In this document: in pieces, positions 7,391 to 13,772 of the stretch
Position numbering within the stretch: position 1 is the first letter of the stretch
Layout: each line of letters begins with the position of its first letter
Source: Prochlorococcus marinus CUG1417
Lineage (GTDB): Bacteria; Cyanobacteriota; Cyanobacteriia; PCC-6307; Cyanobiaceae
Length of the DNA stretch: 64,000 nt
Reading direction: 5' to 3'
NCBI RefSeq assembly: GCF_017695975.1
Contig: NZ_JAAORN010000001.1
Location: 930,001-994,000 of the forward strand
Notes under the pieces: model-generated
The model's database searches: none
Told to the model about the DNA's origin: nothing
Seen by the model: the letters and a program-made list of their open reading frames with translations, nothing else
Program-made: the position numbers and the translations under genes

Positions 7391-7570
7391 TCAGAATATA
7401 TTCAGAGTCCTTAAATAATAAAAACCGCCTATTAGAAAAGGTAATAATATTCCAATAAATAAAAATATGGATTTCTTTGATTCGCCTTCTGATATGGGGT
7501 TAATTTCTGGTTCAATTGCAAAACCATTTTGTCTACCACCACTTTCGGTTGTATAACCTTTTTTATTCAT
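7391..7570 (-). CDS. psb34: Psb34-like (Ssl1498 family) photosystem II assembly protein
   Basis: 59 aa, ATG 7570 to TGA 7391. The N-terminal segment YTTESGGRQNGFAIEPEI (residues 6-23) matches the conserved TTE-GGR-N-FAIEP signature of the Ssl1498/Psb34 family. One transmembrane helix follows (about 35-53). In cyanobacteria Psb34 binds CP47-containing assembly intermediates of photosystem II and shares a site with high-light-inducible proteins. The length and single helix fit the family. The linker (NPISEGESKKS) is more divergent than in beta-cyanobacteria. Confidence 0.8.
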   Translation of the reverse strand: MNKKGYTTESGGRQNGFAIEPEINPISEGESKKSIFLFIGILLPFLIGGFYYLRTLNIF

Positions 7571-7655
7571 AAGAAAAATAATCTATGCAGATTATCTCAT
7601 GTAAAAACTTATTTAAAAAAATTTTTTACATTTAGAATTAAACTAATTTTAAAAT

Positions 7656-7790
7656 CTAATAATTAATTTCAATCTGAGATTTCAATTTGGCAGCTTTTTT
7701 TAAGAGACCTACAACTTCCTTACGGCCAGTAGCAAACTCAGCCTTGTTAAGTAATTCGCTATATTTTTTTGTGATTTCTCTATGGTTCAT
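7656..7790 (-). CDS. 44-aa basic helical microprotein
   Basis: ATG 7790, TAG 7658-7656. The sequence MNHREITKKYSELLNKAEFA followed by TGRKEVVGLLKKAAKLKSQI is a continuous amphipathic, Lys-rich helix candidate without cysteines or membrane segment. The regular codon pattern and clean start support a gene. It stands alone. Function unknown. Confidence 0.6.
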   Translation of the reverse strand: MNHREITKKYSELLNKAEFATGRKEVVGLLKKAAKLKSQIEINY

Positions 7791-7876
7791 TTTGGTTATT
7801 ATCTTCCATAAATTATAAAGTTACTAAAAAAAGTTTTTGTATAAAAGATATCAAAAAAGAGTATAAGTACCTTTAC

Positions 7877-8179
7877 CTATTTAAACCAACCTTTTTTCTT
7901 TGGTTTAATCTCTTCTTTAATAACTTCTTTTTTTCTCCCAAATAATCCCTTTTTTTGGACTTTTAAATTCTCTTCAACAGGTTTAGATTTTCTGTTAAAT
8001 AAGCCTTTTTTAGTTTCTTTTTTAATTGATTCTTTTTTGTCGGAAATCTTTGTTTTTTTAGGATTTGATTTTGAATTTTTGGGTTTGCTATCTGCAAATA
8101 AAGTTTGATATACAAAAAAACCAAAAACAGCAAAGAAGCCTAATGCCTGTACTAGAGCAGTTCCAAGATTATCAAACAT
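7877..8179 (-). CDS. single-TM protein with Lys-rich KKGLF repeats
   Basis: 100 aa. One helix at about residues 5-28 (LGTALVQALGFFAVFGFFVY), then a strongly basic tail. The tail contains three related modules, KKGLFNRK (58-65), KKGLFGRK (76-83) and KKGWFK (95-100), separated by EE/IKE spacers. The modules look like peptide-binding or lipid-headgroup-binding repeats, but this is inference. Its ATG directly abuts the stop of the upstream secreted Cys protein (0 bp), so the two form an operon. Confidence 0.65.
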   Translation of the reverse strand: MFDNLGTALVQALGFFAVFGFFVYQTLFADSKPKNSKSNPKKTKISDKKESIKKETKKGLFNRKSKPVEENLKVQKKGLFGRKKEVIKEEIKPKKKGWFK

Positions 8180-8365
8180 TTAGGCCTCAACTTTGTATAG
8201 TGATTCTTTTTCTTTCGCTTCTATACATTTTTTATCATCAGACAAGCATTCAATTTCTGCCTTCTTCTCAGTATGAGAACTGCAGCCACCTGCATTAGCA
8301 TTAGATGTTGAAAACAAAGTTAGTACCCCTAAAATTAAGGCGCATGAGGTGTTAATCGGTTTCAT
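8180..8365 (-). CDS. small exported Cys-containing protein
   Basis: 61 aa from the ATG at 8365. The frame extends to a TTG at 8401 but the ATG gives a proper signal peptide (MKPINTSCALILGVLTLFST ending SNANA). The mature part starts GGCSSHTEKKAEIECLSDDK and includes KKCIEAKEKE, so three Cys and one His within 25 residues. A similar plan (signal peptide, GGC, His, later Cys) recurs at 27590-27811. Metal or redox function is possible but not shown. Two overlapping palindromes lie 30-53 bp upstream of the ATG. Confidence 0.65.
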   Translation of the reverse strand: MKPINTSCALILGVLTLFSTSNANAGGCSSHTEKKAEIECLSDDKKCIEAKEKESLYKVEA

Positions 8366-8394
8366 GAGTTTTATTTTTATTATGGAAAAATAAT

Positions 8395-8418
8395 TTCGCA
8401 ATTGCGAAGATAATCTTC
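8395..8418. promoter_or_regulatory. two overlapping perfect palindromes (operator candidate)
   Basis: Positions 8395-8408 read TTCGCAATTGCGAA (14-bp perfect palindrome) and 8406-8418 read GAAGATAATCTTC (13-bp, perfect around a central A). They share 3 bp. The pair lies 30-53 bp upstream of the ATG at 8365 on the minus strand, where a promoter for the exported Cys protein would sit. The regulator is unknown. Confidence 0.5.
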
Positions 8419-8450
8419 TCTTCTGCTAAAAGTATCCCCTTTTTATATAT

Positions 8451-8630
8451 CTATTTGTAGTAATTAACTAAATCGATAATTAATATTGCTAGTAATGAAA
8501 AACCTAAAATGAAAGGTAAATAAGGATATTTATTTAAAATTTTGTTTAGTTGATTTTTCGATGTTTGTTTTTCCTTTTTCTTTTCTCTAGGTGGTAAGCC
8601 TAACTCTTCCCTTCTCTTAGCTTCTCCCAT
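8451..8630 (-). CDS. DUF2839 family small membrane protein
   Basis: 59 aa from the ATG at 8630, chosen because the protein then begins with the DUF2839 hallmark MGEAKRREELGLPPREKKKE; the 11 residues upstream in the frame lack the family pattern. A single helix follows (about 36-55, PFILGFSLLAILIIDLV). The family is restricted to cyanobacteria and is of unknown function. Confidence 0.78.
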   Translation of the reverse strand: MGEAKRREELGLPPREKKKEKQTSKNQLNKILNKYPYLPFILGFSLLAILIIDLVNYYK

Positions 8631-8754
8631 AATTTTTAAACTATTTAAGACTATTTTATACACTTAGAAAAAGTAGTGAATTGTTCTTGATTAAAATTAT
8701 TAACTGTTAATTTAATTTAAATTTTGGATATATTAAAAATATATAAAAAATTAC

Positions 8755-8862
8755 ATGATAGAAGTAGTTTGGTCAGTAAATATAATGATTGCAATTCTTA
8801 TTATTGGTGTTGCCTGGGTTCTTTATTACATATTTACTTATGATCAAAAATTTACTTCCTAG
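8755..8862 (+). CDS. 35-aa transmembrane microprotein
   Basis: ATG 8755, TAG 8860-8862. MIEVVWSVNIMIAILIIGVA then WVLYYIFTYDQKFTS: one transmembrane helix (about 5-26) with a polar C-terminus. It resembles the small single-helix subunits of photosynthetic complexes in size and layout, but no specific subunit is recognised. It ends 4 bp before the Nif11-like gene, so they are probably cotranscribed. Confidence 0.55.
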   Translation: MIEVVWSVNIMIAILIIGVAWVLYYIFTYDQKFTS

Positions 8863-8866
8863 ATAA

Positions 8867-9049
8867 ATGTCAGATAAAGATCTAAGTAATTTTCTAAAAA
8901 AAATAGAGCAACTTAATCAAATTGCTGAGCTAATAAAAAATAATCCTAGTAAAAAGTTATCCCTTGCAAAATGCAAGAATCATGATGAAGTAATTAGATT
9001 AACCACTGAATGGGGTTTTGATATTGGTAGAAGGTGGGGAGAATATTAA
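8867..9049 (+). CDS. Nif11-like short protein
   Basis: 60 aa. MSDKDLSNFLKKIEQLNQIA with later LAKCKNHDEVIRLTTEWGFD matches the Nif11/N11P domain (helix with FLxxI, then a segment ending in GFxI). In picocyanobacteria this domain serves as leader of ribosomally made peptides or occurs alone. Here there is no Gly-Gly cleavage site and no core peptide after it (ends RRWGEY). A stand-alone protein of unknown role is the simplest reading. Confidence 0.6.
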   Translation: MSDKDLSNFLKKIEQLNQIAELIKNNPSKKLSLAKCKNHDEVIRLTTEWGFDIGRRWGEY

Positions 9050-9134
9050 TTGATTTTATTACCAGCATTATTAAAATTGCCATCAACTTCAAATTAAATT
9101 CCTAAGATTAATTAGTATTTCTTGTATTGGAGTT

Positions 9135-9884
9135 ATGAAAGAAATTGGAGAGATAAAGTCAAATATATATAAAATAGCTGCTGTTACAGATAGAGGCCAA
9201 AGATTAAATAAATTAATTTCTCCTATGTATGAGGAAAAAGCTAATGAAATGGATAAATTGATTGATGCTCTTAAGGACTTTAGTTTTGAAATGTCAGAAG
9301 AATTATTGTCTGGAGAGTGGGAATTGATTTTTTCTAATGTTGAATTATTTCGAAGTTCTCCTTTCTTCCTTGCTATTGAAAAGGCATTAAATGATGAATT
9401 TAAAAGTAATCTTTTTTTTAAATTACATCAATTGCAAGTGGGATCCTTTGGCATATCAACTATTGGGAGAATTGCTCAAAAGATTGATTTTGAAAAAAAA
9501 GAATTTATATCTACTTTTGACACTACAATATTTGGGCTCACAACATTTCCTATCTTGGGTTGGTTCAAACTATTGCCTACTTTTGGTGGAAGAGTAATAA
9601 CCGTAGCAAGTGATTTAGTTTTAAGAAATAACTTACTTGATATGAACTTACAAAAGACAAAAGTTTCCAAAGTTGATGGACTTAATAAGATTCCATTATT
9701 TAGTGAATTACTTATGGATAGATGGTATCCAGTTAAAGAGGTATGGAATAAGTTACCTTGGAATAAAGAATCGCCAAATTGCCAGGTTACAATTGTATAT
9801 TTAGACGATGAAATGAGAATTATGCAGGATATGTATGGGTCTATTTTTATTTATATAAGGCCTTCAATTTCCTTGTTGAATTGA
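9135..9884 (+). CDS. PAP/fibrillin family protein (long form)
   Basis: 249 aa. An N-terminal helical segment with TDRGQRL (18-24) is typical of fibrillins, then LLSGEWELIFSNVELFRSSP (about 57-76) begins the beta barrel. The C-terminal part has VTIVYLDDEMRIMQDMYGS and FIYIRP, the family's last strand with a conserved arginine. It likely binds lipids or pigments at the thylakoid; the ligand is unknown. No signal peptide. Second copy of the family in this window after 6163-6705. Confidence 0.8.
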   Translation: MKEIGEIKSNIYKIAAVTDRGQRLNKLISPMYEEKANEMDKLIDALKDFSFEMSEELLSGEWELIFSNVELFRSSPFFLAIEKALNDEFKSNLFFKLHQLQVGSFGISTIGRIAQKIDFEKKEFISTFDTTIFGLTTFPILGWFKLLPTFGGRVITVASDLVLRNNLLDMNLQKTKVSKVDGLNKIPLFSELLMDRWYPVKEVWNKLPWNKESPNCQVTIVYLDDEMRIMQDMYGSIFIYIRPSISLLN

Positions 9885-10010
9885 AATAAAATCTCTAATA
9901 ATTAATTAAAACACCGAATAATAATTTTATAATTTATAGAAAAAACCATTAAAAATTTATTTTAAAGATTAATTAATAAAAACATCTCACATCTTAAATA
10001 CAAATAGGTT

Positions 10011-10034
10011 ATGTTCATAATGAACATTTTTTTA
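10011..10034 (+). terminator. 17-bp palindrome followed by T-run
   Basis: ATGTTCATAATGAACAT (10011-10027) is a perfect 8-1-8 palindrome followed directly by a run of seven T. As RNA it can form a 6-bp hairpin with a 5-nt loop plus U-run, so it may be a weak intrinsic terminator. It lies only 9 bp before the ATG of the TM2-domain gene, so it could equally be an operator or an attenuator for that gene. Confidence 0.4.
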
Positions 10035-10036
10035 TT

Positions 10037-10351
10037 ATGCTTAGAAATCAAGAAAAAAATTCAGTTGTTAGAGGAATATTCCTAATAGTAGGGTGGGGCT
10101 TAGGTCTAGACAGATTCTACGAAGGAGATAAAAAAGGTGGCTTTTTATCAATCATTGGTTGGAGTATCACATTTTTTAGCTTTATATTTCTTAAATGTTC
10201 AGGTTATGAATATGTTGAGGGTGTGAAAAATTATTCAGATTATTCCCCTAACCCTTTAATAGTATTACCTTTACTGGCAGGAGCATATGGTGGCTTTCTA
10301 ATAATTAAGAAGGCATTTAGATTAGCAAAACAATTTGAGAATGCTGAATAA
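10037..10351 (+). CDS. TM2-domain membrane protein
   Basis: 104 aa. The TM2 signature is visible at residues 14-35: first helix with GLGLDRFYEGDKKGGFLSII, matching the G-x-x-G-x-(D/H)RFY-x-G pattern, then a second helix (about 34-51). A third hydrophobic segment is at about 74-92 (IVLPLLAGAYGGFLIIKK). TM2 proteins are small helical-hairpin membrane proteins of mostly unknown role. The start follows a palindrome/T-run element. Confidence 0.72.
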   Translation: MLRNQEKNSVVRGIFLIVGWGLGLDRFYEGDKKGGFLSIIGWSITFFSFIFLKCSGYEYVEGVKNYSDYSPNPLIVLPLLAGAYGGFLIIKKAFRLAKQFENAE

Positions 10352-10369
10352 TACCACCAGTAGTTAAAT

Positions 10370-10531
10370 TCAAGATAATAATCCTGATCCTTTCAAATAA
10401 AATTTAAATAAAAGAATCACTAAAAGGTTTACTATTGCTAAGGCTACTAAACCATTCCTGTTTTTTACATCTAATTTTTTGACTAAATTAGAAAGATAAA
10501 CTACTGGATTTTCTGGCTCTTTATTATTCAA
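10370..10531 (-). CDS. 53-aa single-TM microprotein (TTG start)
   Basis: An open frame from TTG at 10531 to TGA at 10372-10370. The product contains NNKEPENPVVYLSNLVKKLD, then a basic KNRNG and one helix (about LVALAIVNLLVILLFKFYL). The sequence has consistent protein-like composition, but no ATG: an upstream ATG AAA CTG in the same frame is closed at once by TGA. Start assignment is uncertain. Function unknown. Confidence 0.45.
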   Translation of the reverse strand: MNNKEPENPVVYLSNLVKKLDVKNRNGLVALAIVNLLVILLFKFYLKGSGLLS

Positions 10532-10627
10532 ATTTTTTTTAAATATTAATTTGACAAGAAAATATCACAGTTTCATTTGAAGAATCAAAATTGTAAAGAT
10601 GAATATCCAAAAAGAAATAAATAAGTT

Positions 10628-11002
10628 TTAACCCATAATTCCTGCATTTCTTAAAAACGCTTTACCCATATTGCCAATTACAAAAAATAGAGACAGATTA
10701 ATTAAAAGGACTATTAATAATGCCAACATTTTATAGTTTGGATTAGTTGAAATGCCATCAAATCCATTATTAAGAAATCTTTTAAAAAGTGATTTGTCAA
10801 TTTTTAGTTTTTGTTGCTCAGAATCAAGTTTTACTTTTTCTTCTGAAGAATCTTGATTACTTGCTTTCTCTAGAAATTCTGTAAATGCCTTAACATTTTC
10901 TTCTTTTTTATTCCCCTCATTAAGATCTTTATTGTCTTCATTCAAATTGGGGGACGATTCGATTGAATTATTTTCCTCAGGATTAAGTTTTGAATCTTCC
11001 AA
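10628..11002 (-). CDS. acidic hypothetical protein with C-terminal TM helix
   Basis: 124 aa. The first 70 residues are Glu/Asn/Asp-rich and probably disordered (MEDSKLNPEENNSIESSPNL, NEGNKKEENVK). Then comes a conserved-looking stretch KSLFKRFLNNGFDGISTNPN and one helix (about 92-112) with a short end (KAFLRNAGIMG). It is a tail-anchored or single-pass protein. No family recognised. Confidence 0.6.
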   Translation of the reverse strand: MEDSKLNPEENNSIESSPNLNEDNKDLNEGNKKEENVKAFTEFLEKASNQDSSEEKVKLDSEQQKLKIDKSLFKRFLNNGFDGISTNPNYKMLALLIVLLINLSLFFVIGNMGKAFLRNAGIMG

Positions 11003-11036
11003 ATTAACAGTAAATGCTAGAAGTATATTACACCAT

Positions 11037-11071
11037 AAAAAAAACCCACTCGATCAATTGAAGAGAGGGTT
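11037..11071 (-). terminator. intrinsic terminator (minus strand)
   Basis: A 9-bp stem with one mismatch (11071-11063 with 11051-11043), an 11-nt loop, and U-run from the A-tract at 11044-11037. It lies upstream of the 10628-11002 gene, so it must end a separate minus-strand transcript. Confidence 0.6.
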
Positions 11072-11147
11072 AGCTAAGGTTAAAGTTCTTAACTTGATAA
11101 TAATTTATTTTAATTAAATTTGCGGTTGTAGCATAATGAAGTTTTAA
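11037..11147 (-). ncRNA. orphan minus-strand sRNA candidate
   Basis: On the minus strand a TATAAT box (11159-11154) would start transcription near 11147. The transcript would run about 110 nt to an intrinsic terminator: arms AACCCTCTC (11071-11063) and GAGTGGGTT (11051-11043) pair with one T-T mismatch and are followed by eight U. No ORF of note lies between, and the flanking gene upstream is on the plus strand, so this is not the 3' end of a known gene. The start point is inferred from spacing only. Confidence 0.45.
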
Positions 11148-11181
11148 ATTAGATTATATTCAAGGTGATATTTTCGTACAT

Positions 11182-11388
11182 ATGTTAGACGCAAATACTA
11201 AAAAAGCATGTAAAGATGATCCCTCAATAAGAGACATTAAAATTAGAAATATAGAACATGCTATTGAACAAGCAGAATTTATGATAAAAGAATCAAAAAT
11301 GAGCCAAGAAGAATTAATCTTTTTAAAAAGAAAAATATCGGACTCAAGACAAGATTTAGAAATACTTTATTTAATGAAAATTCAATGA
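11182..11388 (+). CDS. small helical hypothetical protein
   Basis: 68 aa, soluble, almost wholly helical (RNIEHAIEQAEFMIKESK, SQEELIFLKRKISDSRQDLE). It begins MLDANTKKACKDDPSIRDIK. A coiled-coil or helical hairpin is likely. Function not recognised. It stands alone, between the orphan sRNA candidate and a microprotein gene. Confidence 0.6.
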   Translation: MLDANTKKACKDDPSIRDIKIRNIEHAIEQAEFMIKESKMSQEELIFLKRKISDSRQDLEILYLMKIQ

Positions 11389-11503
11389 ATATAAATTTGT
11401 TAATCTTTAAAAGGATTGAATTTATACAAAGAAAATTAATTTGTATATTTGAAGACTTATAAAGTCTAAAGGGAATGTAATTATTTGTATAAAGGTTCTA
11501 GTT

Positions 11504-11605
11504 ATGTCTAAAAATAATCTATATATACCTTTAAAGGTTGTTCCCTACATCTTTATTTCAATTACTGCTATTGCAATAACAGCAGCTACATATGTAATTA
11601 CATAG
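11504..11605 (+). CDS. 33-aa transmembrane microprotein
   Basis: ATG 11504, TAG 11603-11605. MSKNNLYIPLKVVPYIFISI followed by TAIAITAATYVIT: a short polar N-terminus and one helix of about 20 residues ending at the C-terminus. It has the layout of a small photosystem or cytochrome-complex subunit but is not recognised as one. Confidence 0.5.
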   Translation: MSKNNLYIPLKVVPYIFISITAIAITAATYVIT

Positions 11606-11675
11606 CTTTGTATGCTTGAAATTATTTAAAATTTTAGATATTAAATAAATTAAAATATTTTTCATAGTTAATTAT

Positions 11676-11918
11676 ATGAATAAAGTCAAAATAGCAATTT
11701 TTACAATATCAATAATCATATTATCCATTATTGGGATTAAAAAATTAATTTATATAAATCAAGTTAAAGATTTAAAAGATAAGGAAGAATCAATCCTAAA
11801 TGAATCTATACGTGTTTTAAATGAATGCTTCGATCTAGAAAATAAAAATAAAAGAACTCTTAATAAATCAATTGAATTAATTGAGTTTTGTTTAGAGGAA
11901 TATGGATATAAAAACTGA
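11676..11918 (+). CDS. membrane-anchored helical protein
   Basis: 80 aa. An N-terminal anchor (about 5-20, IAIFTISIIILSIIGI) is followed by a charged coiled-coil-like region (KDLKDKEESILNESIRVLNE). Two cysteines lie in NECFDLEN and IEFCLEEYG. Outside-facing helical domain, unknown function. Confidence 0.55.
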   Translation: MNKVKIAIFTISIIILSIIGIKKLIYINQVKDLKDKEESILNESIRVLNECFDLENKNKRTLNKSIELIEFCLEEYGYKN

Positions 11919-12043
11919 TTTCAAAACTTGAATGATGAATTTCCTAATACTCCACTAATATGCAAATTAAAATTTTTTATCAATAATCTTCTTATGTTCC
12001 ATAATTTTTTATTAATAATATTTTCCTTATTTGATCTTTTAAA

Positions 12044-12451
12044 ATGACTAAAATTAGATGTTCTTATCTAGGAAATTTTAACTGTGAGGCTATTCATCTA
12101 CAATCTGGAAGTCTTATTAGAACTGATGCACCTTTAGATCACTGCGGTAAAGGTGAAAGTTTTTCCCCGACCGATTTATTAGCAACATCTCTAGGTACTT
12201 GCCTGCTAACCATTATGGCAATCAAAGCTAAATCGAAAGGATTTGATTTGGAAGGTATATATTTAAATATTGAAAAAGTAATGACTCAAAATAGCGAGAG
12301 GAAGATAAGAGAACTAATAATAGATATTTTTATACCAGAAAGCACTTCTAATGAAACTATTGATTTTTTGAAAAAAGCATCCAAAGAATGTCCCGTTACA
12401 AGAAATTTATCTCGAGAAATAGATATTAAAATTAGTTGGCGTAATGAATAA
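12044..12451 (+). CDS. OsmC-family peroxiredoxin-like protein
   Basis: 135 aa. The two OsmC catalytic-type cysteines are present: Cys53 in LLATSLGTCLLT (45-56) and Cys116 in KECPVTRNLS (114-123). The layout is the usual N-terminal beta sheet with DAPLDHCGKGESFSPTDLL, and the long central helix. OsmC/Ohr proteins reduce organic peroxides through this Cys pair; the OsmC/YhfA-like subgroup is more likely than Ohr from the sequence. It stands alone. Confidence 0.85.
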   Translation: MTKIRCSYLGNFNCEAIHLQSGSLIRTDAPLDHCGKGESFSPTDLLATSLGTCLLTIMAIKAKSKGFDLEGIYLNIEKVMTQNSERKIRELIIDIFIPESTSNETIDFLKKASKECPVTRNLSREIDIKISWRNE

Positions 12452-12480
12452 ATCTCAAAATAGTAATTAAATAAAAAATA

Positions 12481-12606
12481 ATGAAATACTTCATTGGAAT
12501 AGTCATTCTTTTTTTTGGTATATATATAATGACAGACTTAGGAATAAAGACTAGGTATACAAGAAAAAGACTTTCAAGAGGGAAAAATAAATCTTATAAA
12601 TTTTAA
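12481..12606 (+). CDS. 41-aa membrane microprotein with basic tail
   Basis: ATG 12481, TAA 12604-12606. MKYFIGIVILFFGIYIMTDL, then GIKTRYTRKRLSRGKNKSYK: one helix and a strongly basic cytoplasmic tail. It starts 29 bp after the OsmC stop, so possibly cotranscribed. Function unknown. Confidence 0.55.
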   Translation: MKYFIGIVILFFGIYIMTDLGIKTRYTRKRLSRGKNKSYKF

Positions 12607-12665
12607 TATTGGAAATTAAGGCAATAAATTAATTTTTGTACTGACAATTAAGGCATATTTTAGTT

Positions 12666-12950
12666 TTATTTTTTCAATATTTTTTGGTCAATCAAACTAA
12701 TCAACGGGATCATGAGATTTACATTTATTCCAACAGTGCACCATGTATAAATAATAAGAAAAAATATTTTTATAAATGAATTAGGGGGTAATGTGAAAAA
12801 TATTTTGAAAAAACCTCCAATGAATAGTACCAATATTCCAATTTGAAAAAGACCTTTGATTATCCATTTAAGTCCATTTTTTTTAATGTTTATATAAAAC
12901 CAGAAAAAAACAAAACTGGATGACAAAAAATATATAAAATTTATGATCAT
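12666..12950 (-). CDS. small polytopic membrane protein
   Basis: 94 aa, about three hydrophobic helices (1-20, 34-52, 58-84), with a basic loop INIKKNGLKWIIKG between the first two. The middle portion has GGFFKIFFTLPPNSF. No family recognised. A 12-bp perfect palindrome TGATAATTATCA lies 45-56 bp upstream of its ATG. Confidence 0.6.
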   Translation of the reverse strand: MIINFIYFLSSSFVFFWFYINIKKNGLKWIIKGLFQIGILVLFIGGFFKIFFTLPPNSFIKIFFLIIYTWCTVGINVNLMIPLISLIDQKILKK

Positions 12951-12994
12951 CTTTTTAAAGAAAATCTAATAAATTTGCCATTATCAAGGCATCA

Positions 12995-13006
12995 TGATAA
13001 TTATCA
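12995..13006. promoter_or_regulatory. Fur-family-like palindrome TGATAATTATCA
   Basis: A perfect 12-bp palindrome lies 45-56 bp upstream of the minus-strand membrane-protein start at 12950. It is built from the GATAAT/ATTATC hexamers of Fur-type boxes. It lacks the odd-length 7-1-7 symmetry of the znuA element, so it may serve Fur rather than Zur, or neither. Confidence 0.4.
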
Positions 13007-13088
13007 CTTTTATATCTGCTAATTTTTTTTTAAATTAGAAAAGTTATACAAAAAACAATAAAAACAATTTATTTTTTACTTTTTTATC

Positions 13089-13472
13089 TTAAAACATTTT
13101 CGATTTTAGTAAATCAACTCTTTTTTGATTCACTCCCAAATCACTTTCTCCAACTCTTGATTCTGACCTTATTGATAAGATGCTTGATTCTGGTAGAAAG
13201 GATACTTCTAAATCGTCAACATACTTCATCCATTTGCTGGTTGCCTCAGCATGAAGATAATCACCATCAATTTCTACAATCTCAGTTCTTGGTGTGTTTT
13301 CGATATATGTTTTAATCTTTTCAAAAGGATTCTCAATATTGTTTACCTCCCATTCTTCTCGTACACAATGAGCAACCTCTACACAAGGTTTTAATTCTAT
13401 ATGTGAGGCAAATATTGAAGAAGGGAATAAAAAGCTTGAACAAATCAAAATTGCTAAAAAAAGTATTTGCAT
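13089..13472 (-). CDS. DUF1499 exported protein
   Basis: 127 aa. A signal peptide (LFLAILICSSFLFPSSIFAS) is followed by the DUF1499 body. This includes PCVEVAHCVREEW with a conserved Cys pair, YIENTPRTEIVEIDGDYLHA, the motif EATSKWMKYVDDLEV, and the terminal IRSESRVGESDLGVNQKRVD. The family is widespread in cyanobacteria and plastids, of unknown function; export to lumen or periplasm is predicted. Confidence 0.82.
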   Translation of the reverse strand: MQILFLAILICSSFLFPSSIFASHIELKPCVEVAHCVREEWEVNNIENPFEKIKTYIENTPRTEIVEIDGDYLHAEATSKWMKYVDDLEVSFLPESSILSIRSESRVGESDLGVNQKRVDLLKSKMF

Positions 13473-13601
13473 TAACAGAAGAATTTAATGACTAATAATC
13501 TAACGAATCAAATTACTAATTTGTAATGACGACTTAATTATTTTGGAAGAAAGCATATATGATTTTTATATTCAGAATTTAATATGTATTTCTAATGATC
13601 C

Positions 13602-13633
13602 AAAAAAAAAGATCCCTCAGAGAGAGATCTTTT
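13602..13633 (-). terminator. terminator of the Yfr2-like sRNA
   Basis: Minus strand: AAAAGATC (13633-13626) pairs with GATCTTTT (13614-13607), with a further CTC/GAG pairing inside, then U's from the A-tract 13602-13610. Strong intrinsic terminator. Confidence 0.8.
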
Positions 13634-13692
13634 AAAATTGATTTAAATCAAGTGTTTCCTAGTTTCCACTTAATAAATCAATCCTCCTACAC
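13602..13692 (-). ncRNA. yfr2: Yfr2-family sRNA candidate
   Basis: The minus-strand sequence has, in order: a 5' segment GTGTGTAGGAGGA (13694-13682); a hairpin with arms GATTTA(TT)AAGTG and CACTT(GATT)TAAATC around the loop GAAACTAGGAAA (13668-13655); and an 8-bp terminator hairpin AAAAGATC/GATCTTTT (13633-13607) followed by a U-run. The GGAAAC-CTAGGAAACA loop and overall size of about 90 nt fit the Yfr2 family of cyanobacterial sRNAs. The 5' end is estimated from a TATTAG box at 13704-13699 and could lie a few nt upstream. Confidence 0.72.
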
Positions 13693-13772
13693 ACAAAACT
13701 AATATCACATTTAAATCAAAAATATGTAATACCTATTAGACCTCTATCTTAACTGTCACATCGCTAAAAATA

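Noticed and set aside
8065-8298. 77-codon plus-strand frame
   Set aside because: Shadow of the two minus-strand operon genes (8179 and 8365), which have a signal peptide and a TM helix.
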